Virus record (IMG/VR): IMGVR_UViG_3300044645_002216
Span: 1 to 64,000 of that record
Source: a virus
Reading direction: 5' to 3' (one strand)
DNA length: 64,000 nucleotides
Both the position numbers and the translations under genes were made by a program. Shown piece by piece: positions 41,177-50,258 of the stretch (position 1 is its first letter; every line of letters begins with the position of its first letter). The notes beneath the pieces were generated by a model. The model was not told the origin of the DNA and made no database searches. It saw only the letters and a list, made by a program, of their open reading frames with translations.

Positions 41177-42823
41177 ATGGGCAATGATGTATACTTAGGT
41201 AATCCTCTTCTCAAGAAGGCAAATACACCTATTGAATTTACACAAGAACAAATCTTAGAATTTGTTAAGTGTAAAGATGATCCAGTTTATTTTGCAAAAA
41301 ATTATGTAAAAATTGTAACTCTAGACCATGGATTACAGTCTTTTCAGATGTATCCATTTCAAGAGAAACTGGTAAGAAGATTTCATGAAAACAGATTTAA
41401 TATCTGTAAGATGCCTCGTCAGACAGGTAAATCTACCACAGTAGTTTCCTTTCTTTTACACTATGCAGTTTTTAATGATAACGTAAACATTGGTATTCTT
41501 GCAAACAAAGCAGCAACTGCAAGAGAACTTTTGGATAGATTGCAGACTGCTTATGAAAATCTTCCAAAATGGATGCAACAGGGAATTGTTTCCTGGAATA
41601 AGGGATCTCTTGAACTAGAAAATGGTTCTAAAATCTTAGCAGCATCGACATCAGCATCTGCTGTTCGAGGAATGTCTTTTAACATTCTATTCTTGGACGA
41701 ATTTGCATTCGTACCAAATCATATTGCAGATTCATTTTTTGCTTCGGTATATCCAACTATCACTTCAGGTAAGCAAACTAAGGTTATTATAGTTTCAACA
41801 CCACACGGTATGAATCATTTCTACCGAATGTGGCATGATGCGGAAAAGGGTAAGAATGAATATATTTTTACTGATGTTCATTGGTCAGAAGTTCCTGGTC
41901 GCGATGAGGAATGGAAAAAGCAAACCATTGCCAATACAAGCGATCAACAGTTTAAGGTAGAGTTTGAATGTGAATTCTTAGGATCAGTAGATACTCTTAT
42001 TGCACCAAGTAAGCTCAGAAACCTTGTATACGACCACCCTAAGACGCGTAGTGCTGGTTTAGATGTTTATCTGGATCCAGAAGAAGACCATGATTACTTA
42101 ATAACAGTGGACGTTGCTAGAGGTGTTGGAAACGACTATTCTGCATTTGCTGTTGTTGATATAACACAATTTCCACATAGAGTGGTTGCAAAATATAGGA
42201 ATAATGAAATAAAACCTATGCTTTTCCCAAGCATAATTCATGAGGCAGCGACGGCATATAACAATGCGTATATTTTATGTGAAGTAAATGATGTTGGAGA
42301 TCAAGTAGCAAGTATTCTCCAATATGACCTCGAATATAATAATCTCCTCATGTGTTCAATGAGAGGTAGAGCAGGTCAAATTGTCGGTCAGGGATTTTCT
42401 GGAAAGAAAACTCAACTTGGAGTTAAGATGTCCAAAACTGTAAAGAAGATTGGATGTCTCAATCTAAAGACTATGATTGAAGAGGATAAGTTATATCTAA
42501 ATGATTATGAAATAATTTCAGAGTTGACTACTTTTATCCAAAAACATAATTCATTTGAAGCTGAAGAAGGGTGTAATGATGACCTGGCTATGTGTTTGGT
42601 AATTTATGCATGGTTAGTTGCTCAAGATTACTTTAAAGAACTTACAGACCAAGACGTAAGAAAACGTCTTTATGAGGAACAAAAAAATCAAATAGAACAA
42701 GATATGTCTCCGTTCGGATTTATATCTGATGGATTGGATGAAAGTAGTTTTATTGATAATGATGGAGATAGATGGTATGTCGATGAATATGGAGACCGTT
42801 CATACATGTGGGAATATATGTAA
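41177..42823 (+). CDS. 17: gp17-like large terminase subunit, 548 aa
   Basis: DNA packaging motor: Walker A is RQTGKST (81-87) and Walker B LFLDE (171-175), with the C-motif region IIVSTPHGMNHFYRMWH. The RNase H-type nuclease domain has ITVDVARGVGNDYSAFAV, ILCEVNDVGD and a final DDLAMCLVIYAW with the Asp residues expected for metal binding. T4 gp17 is 610 residues. The start (ATG 41177) follows a T-rich spacer. It works with gp16, which is unusually not adjacent. Confidence 0.95.
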   Translation: MGNDVYLGNPLLKKANTPIEFTQEQILEFVKCKDDPVYFAKNYVKIVTLDHGLQSFQMYPFQEKLVRRFHENRFNICKMPRQTGKSTTVVSFLLHYAVFNDNVNIGILANKAATARELLDRLQTAYENLPKWMQQGIVSWNKGSLELENGSKILAASTSASAVRGMSFNILFLDEFAFVPNHIADSFFASVYPTITSGKQTKVIIVSTPHGMNHFYRMWHDAEKGKNEYIFTDVHWSEVPGRDEEWKKQTIANTSDQQFKVEFECEFLGSVDTLIAPSKLRNLVYDHPKTRSAGLDVYLDPEEDHDYLITVDVARGVGNDYSAFAVVDITQFPHRVVAKYRNNEIKPMLFPSIIHEAATAYNNAYILCEVNDVGDQVASILQYDLEYNNLLMCSMRGRAGQIVGQGFSGKKTQLGVKMSKTVKKIGCLNLKTMIEEDKLYLNDYEIISELTTFIQKHNSFEAEEGCNDDLAMCLVIYAWLVAQDYFKELTDQDVRKRLYEEQKNQIEQDMSPFGFISDGLDESSFIDNDGDRWYVDEYGDRSYMWEYM

Positions 42824-43056
42824 TGGATTTAGATAAACAAATAAAGTTAGGTCACTTATTTTTAACTGATAGGAAATGTAGGATATGTGGAGAAACAAAA
42901 AATTTAATAGATGGATTTTATAGAACACGCAAAGACCGTGGAGCAGTCGCTTCTTCATATGCATACGAGTGTAAGGAATGTACAATAAGCAGAGTCAATA
43001 ATTCCAAGAAAAAGTATCCATCATCACTGATTGACTGGATTTATCCTGATTGGTAG
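42823..43056 (+). CDS. Zinc-ribbon protein, 77 aa
   Basis: ATG 42823 overlaps the gene 17 stop (TAATG). It contains CRICGETKNLIDGFYRTRKD and then ECKEC, i.e. two CxxC pairs spaced as in zinc-ribbon/HNH-type proteins (residues about 19-22 and 52-55). No His-Asn-His catalytic set is clear. I recall such CxxC..K.L..FY.TRKDRG..S..YECKEC proteins next to gene 17 in cyanophages. It could be a small DNA-binding packaging factor (inference). Confidence 0.75.
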   Translation: MDLDKQIKLGHLFLTDRKCRICGETKNLIDGFYRTRKDRGAVASSYAYECKECTISRVNNSKKKYPSSLIDWIYPDW

Positions 43057-43069
43057 ATATTCACGTCTC

Positions 43070-43110
43070 ATTTCCCCACTGGAAATACTCTTTTTAATAA
43101 ATATTTCCAG
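43070..43110 (+). promoter_or_regulatory. Two mutually exclusive hairpins before gene 18
   Basis: ATTTCC (43070-43075) can pair with GGAAAT (43081-43086), followed by ACTCTTTTT, resembling a weak terminator. Alternatively CTGGAAATA (43079-43087) pairs perfectly with TATTTCCAG (43102-43110). The two share GGAAAT, so only one can form. The gene 18 late promoter lies in the loop and right arm. Confidence 0.55.
43096..43103 (+). promoter_or_regulatory. Candidate late promoter of gene 18
   Basis: AATAAATA, 33 nt before ATG; the gene also has ACGGAG as a ribosome site. Confidence 0.65.
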
Positions 43111-43136
43111 TTAATCTGAGATTTACGGAGAAAAAC

Positions 43137-45335
43137 ATGGCGACTCCTCAATTATCTCCTGGAGTATTAGTCAGGGAGGTTGATTTAACAGTAGGAAGAG
43201 CTGATAATGTATTAGATAATATCGGTGCGATTGCTGGACCTTTTGCAATTGGACCTGTAAATGATCCAATTGATATTACTACTGAAAACGAACTCATAGA
43301 TGTTTTTGGCAAACCATCTTCGATGGATGCCCAGTATGAGTATTGGATGAGTGCATCTTCTTACCTTTCTTACGGTGGTGTTCTTAAGGTAGTAAGAACT
43401 GATGGTTCTAGCCTAACTAATGCAAACGCAATAAGAAATTCATCTGGAATTTCAACTGCAGGTGAGCCAACACTAAAGATTAAGAACTTTGACGACTACG
43501 AAGCAAATTATGCTGATGATATTGCCAACTATATTTTTGCAGCAAAAACCCCAGGATCTTGGTCAAATAATCTAAAAGTATGTGTTATTGATAACCGCGC
43601 TGACCAAATTCTTAATGTTGGACCAGTGGCTGCCTCTATGGCGCAGGTTGGTTATGGTATAACTACAACCCTATTAAATGTTCCTTCCGCAGGAGTCGGT
43701 ACCACATCTGTTTTCAGTGGTTACTTGAAAGGAATTGTAACCGGTGTAGGTGCTAGCACAGTTGACGTAAAAGTTCTATCTGTTGTAGATACTAGTAATG
43801 TAGAAACTCCAGTAGAATATGCACCTTTTAGTAGATTAAGATCTTTCACTTCTACTGATCCAGGCGGTTCATTCACTGTTTCTTTAATCACTAGTGCAGG
43901 TATTGCTTCTACTAGTGCCTCTGTAAATACAGGACAAAACCCTGTGCAGGATTGGTATGATGAGCAAACACTAGAACTTACAAACACAAGTATTTTTTGG
44001 AGATCAATTGCTCCAAAACCAGGAACTTCACAGTATGTATCTGAGAGAAGCGGAAAAGATGATGAAATTCACGTAGTAGTGGTTGATGATACGGGCACAG
44101 TTACTGGAATTCAGGGTAATTTATTAGAGAAGTGGATTGGATTATCTAAAGCAAGTGATGCCATTTCTGCAGTCAATTCTCCACAAAAGATTTGGTGGAA
44201 AAATTCTATTGCAATATTCTCCAAGTATTTGTATGTTGGAGATAATCCATCAGATGATTTAAATGCAAATGAAGACGTAGTTCCAAGTGGATTCTCTCAG
44301 GGATTTATTCCAAATACAACATCAGCTGGTCTATGGAATTTAGATAGTCAAGGAAGAGTCTTTAGCACTATCGGAAATGTTACCTATGCCTTGTCAGGAG
44401 GGACTGATTATTCTCAGTTCAATGGTATGACTGCATCTCTAGGTGATTTATTTACTGCATACAATCTATTCTCGAATAAAGATGAAATTGCAGTTGATTA
44501 TTTGATTATGGGCCCTGGATTACAAAATAAATTTGAATCTCAGGCAAAGGCAAATCAGTTAATTTCCATCGCAAACTCAAGAAAAGATTGTGTTGCTGTA
44601 ATTTCTCCACATCGCGCAGATGTTGTTGATATTACAAATCCAGATACTCAAACTGATAATATTTTACAGTTCTTCGCTCCTCTTGCCTCTTCATCATACG
44701 CTATTTTTGATGCTGGATATAAGTACACCTTTGACCGCTTCAATAATAAATTCCGTTATATTCCATGTAATGGTGATGTTGCAGGTCTTTGTGTAAGAAC
44801 TTCTATCTTCGCATATCCTTGGTTCTCACCAGCAGGACAGCAAAGAGGTATCTTGAATAATGCTATTAAACTAGCATACAATCCAAATAAAGCACAGAGA
44901 GACCAACTCTATCCTCAGAGAATTAACGCAGTTATCAATAAACCAGGTGTTGGTATTCTGCTCTTTGGTGATAAAACTGCACTTGGTTTTGCCTCTGCAT
45001 TTGATAGAATTAACGTTCGCCGCCTCTTCTTGACTGTAGAGCAAGCACTCGAAAGAACCGCTCAGGCTCAACTCTTTGAACTCAATGACGAGATTACGAG
45101 AGCAAACTTTATTAATATTGTTGAACCATATCTGCGCGATGTTCAAGCAAAGAGAGGTTTGTATGGTTTCTTCGTTCGCTGCGACGAAACAAATAATACT
45201 CCAGATGTAATTGATAATAATGAATTTAGAGCTGATATCTTCCTGAAACCAGCTAAATCAATTAATTATGTAACTCTAACCTTTGTTGCAACAAGAACTG
45301 GCGTTAGCTTCGAAGAAGTTGCTGGATCTGTTTGA
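43137..45335 (+). CDS. 18: gp18-like tail sheath protein, 732 aa
   Basis: This is the contractile sheath subunit. It starts LSPGVLVREVDLTVGRADNV followed by LDNIGAIAGPFAIGPVNDPI, the usual sheath N-terminus; the C-terminal conserved region includes AYPWFSPAGQQRGILNNA, QRDQLYPQRINAVINKPGVG and LFGDKTALGFASAFDRINVR, with RRLFLTVEQALERTA. T4 gp18 is 659 residues. It should polymerise around the gp19 tube and contract at infection. Followed by gene 19. Confidence 0.95.
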   Translation: MATPQLSPGVLVREVDLTVGRADNVLDNIGAIAGPFAIGPVNDPIDITTENELIDVFGKPSSMDAQYEYWMSASSYLSYGGVLKVVRTDGSSLTNANAIRNSSGISTAGEPTLKIKNFDDYEANYADDIANYIFAAKTPGSWSNNLKVCVIDNRADQILNVGPVAASMAQVGYGITTTLLNVPSAGVGTTSVFSGYLKGIVTGVGASTVDVKVLSVVDTSNVETPVEYAPFSRLRSFTSTDPGGSFTVSLITSAGIASTSASVNTGQNPVQDWYDEQTLELTNTSIFWRSIAPKPGTSQYVSERSGKDDEIHVVVVDDTGTVTGIQGNLLEKWIGLSKASDAISAVNSPQKIWWKNSIAIFSKYLYVGDNPSDDLNANEDVVPSGFSQGFIPNTTSAGLWNLDSQGRVFSTIGNVTYALSGGTDYSQFNGMTASLGDLFTAYNLFSNKDEIAVDYLIMGPGLQNKFESQAKANQLISIANSRKDCVAVISPHRADVVDITNPDTQTDNILQFFAPLASSSYAIFDAGYKYTFDRFNNKFRYIPCNGDVAGLCVRTSIFAYPWFSPAGQQRGILNNAIKLAYNPNKAQRDQLYPQRINAVINKPGVGILLFGDKTALGFASAFDRINVRRLFLTVEQALERTAQAQLFELNDEITRANFINIVEPYLRDVQAKRGLYGFFVRCDETNNTPDVIDNNEFRADIFLKPAKSINYVTLTFVATRTGVSFEEVAGSV

Positions 45336-45373
45336 TCGTCTTAACAAATTAATTAAACAGGAGGATTAAAAAA

Positions 45374-46039
45374 ATGGCTACTATTAAAGGTCTTTCACAA
45401 TTTAAATCAAAACTAATTGGTGGTGGCGCCCGCCCAAATCTTTTTGAAGTCTCTATGTCTGTACCAGGTGCAGCTGCTGGAGTAGATCTTAATATTCAAG
45501 GTGATGGCGACGGTCAATTTGATGCAGAAAAGTTTACATTCTTATGTAAGGCAGCTGCTTTACCTGCTTCTAATGTCTCACCTATCGAAGTTCCTTTCCG
45601 TGGCAGAACCATGAAAGTTGCTGGCGATAGAACCTTCGACACTTGGACAATCACCATTATCAATGATGAGGATTTCCAGTATAGAAGAGCATTTGAAGCA
45701 TGGATGCAAAACATCGGTCAGTATTCTGATCATAGTGGATTAACTTCACCTAATGATTACATGACCGATGCTACTGTTCTGCAACTAGGTAGAGGTAATG
45801 CCAATGGTGGTACATCAGATTTCTTTAGTGGAAAAACACCAGGAAGAGAAACTGGTACTGGTACAGGTGGTTCAGCATCTGTTTTAGCACAGTACAAGTT
45901 TAAGGATATTTTCCCAACTAATATTTCTGCTATTGATCTATCTTACGACACCACTGACACCATTGAAGAATTCACTGTAGAATTCCAGGTAAATTACTGG
46001 TATCCTGAGCGTCCAGGTAGCAATACTGCTCAAGGATAA
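45374..46039 (+). CDS. 19: gp19-like tail tube protein, 221 aa
   Basis: It has a strong AGGAGG ribosome site. It contains KSKLIGGGARPNLFEVSMSV, KFTFLCKAAALPASNVSPIE with VPFRGRTMKVAGDRTFD, WTITIINDEDFQYRRAFEAW and a C-terminal FTVEFQVNYWYPE, all tube hallmarks. T4 gp19 is 163 residues. It forms the tube inside the sheath. The stop lies in the gene 20 late promoter. Confidence 0.95.
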   Translation: MATIKGLSQFKSKLIGGGARPNLFEVSMSVPGAAAGVDLNIQGDGDGQFDAEKFTFLCKAAALPASNVSPIEVPFRGRTMKVAGDRTFDTWTITIINDEDFQYRRAFEAWMQNIGQYSDHSGLTSPNDYMTDATVLQLGRGNANGGTSDFFSGKTPGRETGTGTGGSASVLAQYKFKDIFPTNISAIDLSYDTTDTIEEFTVEFQVNYWYPERPGSNTAQG

Positions 46040-46042
46040 ATA
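46035..46042 (+). promoter_or_regulatory. Candidate late promoter of gene 20
   Basis: GATAAATA containing the gp19 TAA stop, 30 nt upstream of the gene 20 ATG. Confidence 0.65.
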
Positions 46043-46072
46043 GAAGGAGCAGTATACATTTTTATTTAAATC

Positions 46073-47761
46073 ATGGCGAAACTATTTGGTTTTTCGATTG
46101 AAGATAACGAACCATTATCAGATACTACAATTTCCCCCGTTCCTCCAAATAATGAGGACGGGGTTGACCATTATTTAAGCAGTGGATTTTTCGGTTCGTA
46201 TGTCGATATCGAAGGAGTTTATAGAACAGAATTTGATTTAATTAAAAGATATCGGGAGATGGCACTACACCCAGAGTGTGATAGTGCCATTGAAGATATT
46301 GTAAATGAAGCAATTGTAAGCGATACTAACGATAGTCCAGTTCAAATTGATCTGGATAATTTAAATGCTAGCGACGGCATTAAAAAGAAAATACGACAGG
46401 AGTTCAAGCACATTTTAGAACTTCTGGATTTTGATAAGAAATCTCACGAAATTTACAGAAACTGGTATATTGACGGAAGACTTTATTACCACAAGGTCAT
46501 CGATCTCAAGAATCCTGAGGCAGGAATACAGGAACTGAGATATATTGACGCAATGAAAATGCGCTATGTGAGACAAGCAAAAAAGAATGAAGCAGATAAG
46601 TATAGAGTAACTAGCAGGAACATCGATAATCCAATGGATTATGAGTTTCCCGAGATTGAAGAATACTTCATTTATCAACCAAAAATGACGTATCCGACAG
46701 GAACTCCAGCACCTGGAAATCTTGGAGGATCGAATGCTGGTGTTAAGATGACTAAGGATTCTATCACCTATTGTACATCTGGACTTGTAGATAGAAATAA
46801 GGGATCAACACTTTCTTATCTACACAAGGCAATCAAGTCTCTCAATCAACTTCGGATGATTGAAGATAGTCTTGTAATTTATAGACTATCTCGTGCTCCG
46901 GAGCGTAGAATTTTCTACATTGATGTTGGTAACTTGCCCAAGGTAAAGGCTGAACAATATCTTCGTGATGTTATGATGCGTTATCGCAATAAACTAGTTT
47001 ATGATGCAAACACTGGCGAAATTCGTGATGATAAGAAGTTCATGGCGATGCTTGAGGACTTCTGGTTACCTCGTCGCGAAGGTGGAAGAGGAACTGAAAT
47101 CTCAACTCTTCCTGGTGGACAAAATCTTGGAGAAATTACTGACATTAACTATTTCCAAGAAAAACTTTATAGATCTCTAAATGTTCCAACATCAAGAATT
47201 GGTGGAGATGGGGGATTTAATCTAGGAAGATCATCAGAAATTCTTAGAGATGAAGTTAAGTTCAGCAAATTCGTAGCAAGATTAAGAAAGAGATTTTCTT
47301 ATATGTTTAGTGATATGCTTAGAACTCAACTTATTCTTAAGAACATTATAACCCCAGCAGATTGGGAAATTATGAATGAGCATATTCAATATGATTTCCT
47401 ATACGACAACCATTTTGCAGAACTTAAGGATGCTGAACTGTTAAATGAAAGACTGGGTATGGTTCAAGTTGCAGAACCTTATGTTGGTAAGTATTTTTCT
47501 CAAGACTATGTAAGACGCAAGATTCTTCGTCAAACTGATACCGAAATTCTTGAACAAGATGCTCTTATCAAAAAAGAAATTGAAGATGGAGTTATTCCAG
47601 ACCCAAGTCAAGCAATTGACCCAGCAACTGGAATGCCTTTAGATCAAACATCACAAATGAATCTTGGGCAACCAGTAATGGAACCAGATCTAAGATCTGA
47701 TGATAGAGCAACTCAAGTTGATGCAAAATCAGTGGAACTACCCAAGGGTGGTGAGATATAA
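46073..47761 (+). CDS. 20: gp20-like portal protein, 562 aa
   Basis: Dodecameric portal through which DNA is packaged. Seen: REMALHPECDSAIEDIVNEA, YYHKVIDLKNPEAGIQELRY, RMIEDSLVIYRLSRAPERRI, MRYRNKLVYDANTGEIRDD, LPRREGGRGTEISTLPGGQN and RSLNVPTSRIGGDGGFNLGR, all signature portal segments of T4-like phages. T4 gp20 is 524 residues. It nucleates head assembly with the core (67, 22) and protease. Confidence 0.96.
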   Translation: MAKLFGFSIEDNEPLSDTTISPVPPNNEDGVDHYLSSGFFGSYVDIEGVYRTEFDLIKRYREMALHPECDSAIEDIVNEAIVSDTNDSPVQIDLDNLNASDGIKKKIRQEFKHILELLDFDKKSHEIYRNWYIDGRLYYHKVIDLKNPEAGIQELRYIDAMKMRYVRQAKKNEADKYRVTSRNIDNPMDYEFPEIEEYFIYQPKMTYPTGTPAPGNLGGSNAGVKMTKDSITYCTSGLVDRNKGSTLSYLHKAIKSLNQLRMIEDSLVIYRLSRAPERRIFYIDVGNLPKVKAEQYLRDVMMRYRNKLVYDANTGEIRDDKKFMAMLEDFWLPRREGGRGTEISTLPGGQNLGEITDINYFQEKLYRSLNVPTSRIGGDGGFNLGRSSEILRDEVKFSKFVARLRKRFSYMFSDMLRTQLILKNIITPADWEIMNEHIQYDFLYDNHFAELKDAELLNERLGMVQVAEPYVGKYFSQDYVRRKILRQTDTEILEQDALIKKEIEDGVIPDPSQAIDPATGMPLDQTSQMNLGQPVMEPDLRSDDRATQVDAKSVELPKGGEI

Positions 47762-47764
47762 ATA
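47757..47764 (+). promoter_or_regulatory. Candidate late promoter (exact TATAAATA)
   Basis: An exact match to the T4 late consensus, overlapping the TAA stop of gene 20 and 29 nt upstream of the core-type gene. Confidence 0.75.
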
Positions 47765-47793
47765 AAAACGATTAGTAATTTTGGATTATAGCA

Positions 47794-47958
47794 ATGGATG
47801 ATTTAATGGACATGATTGTATCTGATACACCTCCATCTCAGATTAGCGATAAGATTAAAGATTTACTATTTACAAAGGCTGCAGAAAAGGTTGATGAGTT
47901 TAGACCTACAGTAGCAGTTAGTATGTTCCCACAAGAAGAAGAGCAAACAGAGGAATGA
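47794..47958 (+). CDS. Small acidic prohead-core-type protein (gp67-like by position), 54 aa
   Basis: It begins MDDLMDMIVSDTPPSQISDK, then a helix (IKDLLFTKAAEKVDEFRPTV), and ends in a Glu-rich tail. In T4, genes 67 and 68 encode small prohead core proteins directly after gene 20; position and the acidic tail fit gp67. Sequence similarity to T4 itself is low, so I leave the symbol blank. It is followed 1 nt later by the next gene. Confidence 0.6.
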   Translation: MDDLMDMIVSDTPPSQISDKIKDLLFTKAAEKVDEFRPTVAVSMFPQEEEQTEE

Positions 47959-47959
47959 T

Positions 47960-48280
47960 ATGAAATCTTTCAGGCAATTTATCTCAGAATCGGTTAATAT
48001 TGCTGGAGATTTCACAGGGAATCTCTATATAAACTCTCAGCAAGAGCAACCACAACAAGTTGGTGAAGAATATGTTGCTGATATTATGTGGAATGGGAGT
48101 TTATATAGAATGGAATTAGTAACTAAAAATGGAATTCCTTCAACTAGAGAACTTGGTGAGCAACTTCAGACTGAGTATCCAGGAGCAGTTGTTCATCAAA
48201 TTTATCCTGTAGTTGAAAAGAATTTAAACATCAAAAACGCAAAAAGATACCACCCATCAAAGTTAGAATGGATTGATTGA
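47960..48280 (+). CDS. Small head-cluster protein with capsid-targeting-like N-terminus, 106 aa
   Basis: It begins MKSFRQFISESVNIAGD, close to the T4 internal-protein targeting peptide; I-S-E at 8-10 matches the gp21 cleavage rule (I/L-x-E). Residues 37-85 (YVADIMWNGSLYRMELVTKN, GIPSTRELGEQLQTEYPGAV) align with residues 470-517 of the mosaic protein between the terminase genes (W.G..Y......PS..EL...LQ..YPG..VVH). Located in the head cluster between core and protease. It is probably packaged in the head (inference). Confidence 0.7.
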   Translation: MKSFRQFISESVNIAGDFTGNLYINSQQEQPQQVGEEYVADIMWNGSLYRMELVTKNGIPSTRELGEQLQTEYPGAVVHQIYPVVEKNLNIKNAKRYHPSKLEWID

Positions 48281-48283
48281 TAA

Positions 48284-50218
48284 ATGGCTCAGTGGAATAT
48301 AACTACACAAGATTATTTGAATCAAGAGAGAAGTCTCTTTGAAGTTAATATGATTGCCACAAAAGATGGTAGTCCAGTTTCTTTTGAAAATCCATTTCCA
48401 GTATCTCTTGGAAGTTCAAATATTACAATTAATGGTGATGTAAGTATTGGAGCAACGGTAAATGTTGCAAGCACTCCAGAAAATCCGGTTCATAATCACA
48501 TCACAGAAGTTGGGATAAGTAGCATTTTAACTGTTCCATATCTTCCAGTTGGTGTTGGAACAGTAAATCTAAATCTTACATATCTTCCAGTTGGCATTTC
48601 TTCATTACTGAATACCGTAGCAATATCTAATACAAGTTTTTATATTTCTGGTTTTGGTTCATCGGTTTCAATTTCCAATACTTCATTCTATGTAACTGGA
48701 ATTGGTGGTTCAGTATCAATTGCAAATACTGGTTTTTATGTCTTAAATCCAGTCACTTCTGTAACTGTTGGAGGAACTGTTTCTATTGCAAATACAGTAT
48801 CAATATCCAATACTTCCTTCTATGTAATCAATCCAGTAACAACAGTTGCAGTATCAGGTATTGGTTCAACAGTCACAGTTCAGGGAACAGTAGGAATTGG
48901 AACAACTGGGCAAGTATCACTCAACCTCAATAATTCACCAGTCAGCACTTCAAACCCATTTCCAGTCACTGGAACAGTATCAATTTCTACAACATCATCA
49001 GCATCTGTTACATTTCCACCAATAGCAACTGATGCATTTGGAAGATTAAGAACATCATCCCCACTCACACTTTTTGATAGTTCTCACAGATATAGAGATA
49101 ACAATCTTTGGAGTGGTTTAGTTGTTGGTACTGGTTCAACAGTTGGATTTGTAACGGCACAAGGTTTAGTAAATTTAACTGTTGGTGTTGGAAGCACCGC
49201 ATCAATCATCAGAGAAACGACAAAAGTATTTTCATATCAACCAGGAAAATCATTACAGGTATTGAATACATTTGTAATGAACCCAGCAAAAGCAAATCTT
49301 CGCCAAAGAGTAGGATACTTTGGTGCAGATAATGGGATGTATCTGGAACTTGATGGAAGTAATTTATATTTTGTGGAAAGAACTTATGTTACAGGAATTA
49401 CAACAGAAACAAGAGTAGCACAAGCAAATTGGAATGTTGATACAATGCTTGGTCCTGGGCATCTTAATCCATCTGGTGTCACATTAGATATTTCCAAAGC
49501 ACAAATTATGTGGATGGATATTGAATGGTTAGGACTTGGAACTGTAAGAATAGGATTTGTAGTTGATGGTAAGTTTATTCATTGCCACTCATTCCATCAC
49601 GCAAATCTTATCAATACAACTTATATCACAACAGCATCATTGCCTTTGAGATATGAGATTGCAAATACTGGAATTACAACTAGTTCAAGCACACTGAAAC
49701 AAGTTTGCTCTACTGTCATTTCCGAAGGTGGTTATGAACTTCGTGGATTACAACAGGCAATAGGAACACCAATCACAGCACCAAAAACTCTTACAACTGC
49801 TGGGACTTTTTATCCTATAGTTAGTTTGAGATTGAAAACTACTGCTTTGGATGCAATTATCATTATGACTGCACTTTCTCTTATGGGAATTGGTAATGGA
49901 ATTAATTATAATTGGCAGGTAAAAGCATCTGGAACTACTACTGGTGGAAGTTGGGTGAGTGCTGGTGCTGATAGTGGTGTTGAATATAACCTCACAGGAA
50001 CTTCTTATGCTGGTGGAAGAATACTTGCGAGTGGATTTTTAAACTCATCAAATCAAGGTTCTCCATCAATTGATATTCTAAAAGAAGCACTATTCAAGTT
50101 TCAGTTAGAAAGAAATAGTTTGACTTCTACACCTTTTGAACTCACACTTCTTGCTACTGCTGCAACTAATGGTGAGCAGATTTTTGCTTCAATGGACTGG
50201 GAAGAAATTAGTAGGTAA
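48284..50218 (+). CDS. Repeat-containing structural protein in the head cluster, 644 aa
   Basis: The N-terminal part (QWNITTQDYLNQERSLFEVN) leads into a region of 16-residue beta repeats (SISNTSFYVTGIGGSV and similar, four clear units about 112-187). After AFGRLRTSSPLTLFDSSHRY comes a conserved beta-sandwich-like region (FSYQPGKSLQVLNTFVMNPA, RVGYFGADNGMYLELDGSNL, MWMDIEWLGLGTVRIGFVVD). I recall this block in fibre or head-decoration proteins of large phages. Position between portal and protease suggests a head fibre or vertex decoration. Confidence 0.7.
   Translation: MAQWNITTQDYLNQERSLFEVNMIATKDGSPVSFENPFPVSLGSSNITINGDVSIGATVNVASTPENPVHNHITEVGISSILTVPYLPVGVGTVNLNLTYLPVGISSLLNTVAISNTSFYISGFGSSVSISNTSFYVTGIGGSVSIANTGFYVLNPVTSVTVGGTVSIANTVSISNTSFYVINPVTTVAVSGIGSTVTVQGTVGIGTTGQVSLNLNNSPVSTSNPFPVTGTVSISTTSSASVTFPPIATDAFGRLRTSSPLTLFDSSHRYRDNNLWSGLVVGTGSTVGFVTAQGLVNLTVGVGSTASIIRETTKVFSYQPGKSLQVLNTFVMNPAKANLRQRVGYFGADNGMYLELDGSNLYFVERTYVTGITTETRVAQANWNVDTMLGPGHLNPSGVTLDISKAQIMWMDIEWLGLGTVRIGFVVDGKFIHCHSFHHANLINTTYITTASLPLRYEIANTGITTSSSTLKQVCSTVISEGGYELRGLQQAIGTPITAPKTLTTAGTFYPIVSLRLKTTALDAIIIMTALSLMGIGNGINYNWQVKASGTTTGGSWVSAGADSGVEYNLTGTSYAGGRILASGFLNSSNQGSPSIDILKEALFKFQLERNSLTSTPFELTLLATAATNGEQIFASMDWEEISR
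48617..48844 (+). repeat. 48-bp tandem-type repeats inside the 644-aa structural gene
   Basis: Units at 48617, 48665 and 48713 follow with exact 48-bp spacing, and another at about 48797, each encoding V(A/S)I(S/A)NT(S/G)FY. The DNA copies have diverged at third positions. Confidence 0.7.
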
Positions 50219-50227
50219 TTTGGAATT

Positions 50228-50235
50228 TATAAATA
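50228..50235 (+). promoter_or_regulatory. Candidate late promoter (exact TATAAATA)
   Basis: An exact consensus match, 23 nt upstream of the 183-residue structural gene and downstream of the 644-residue gene. Confidence 0.75.
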
Positions 50236-50258
50236 ACTAAAAGTGTATTGTTAGAATA

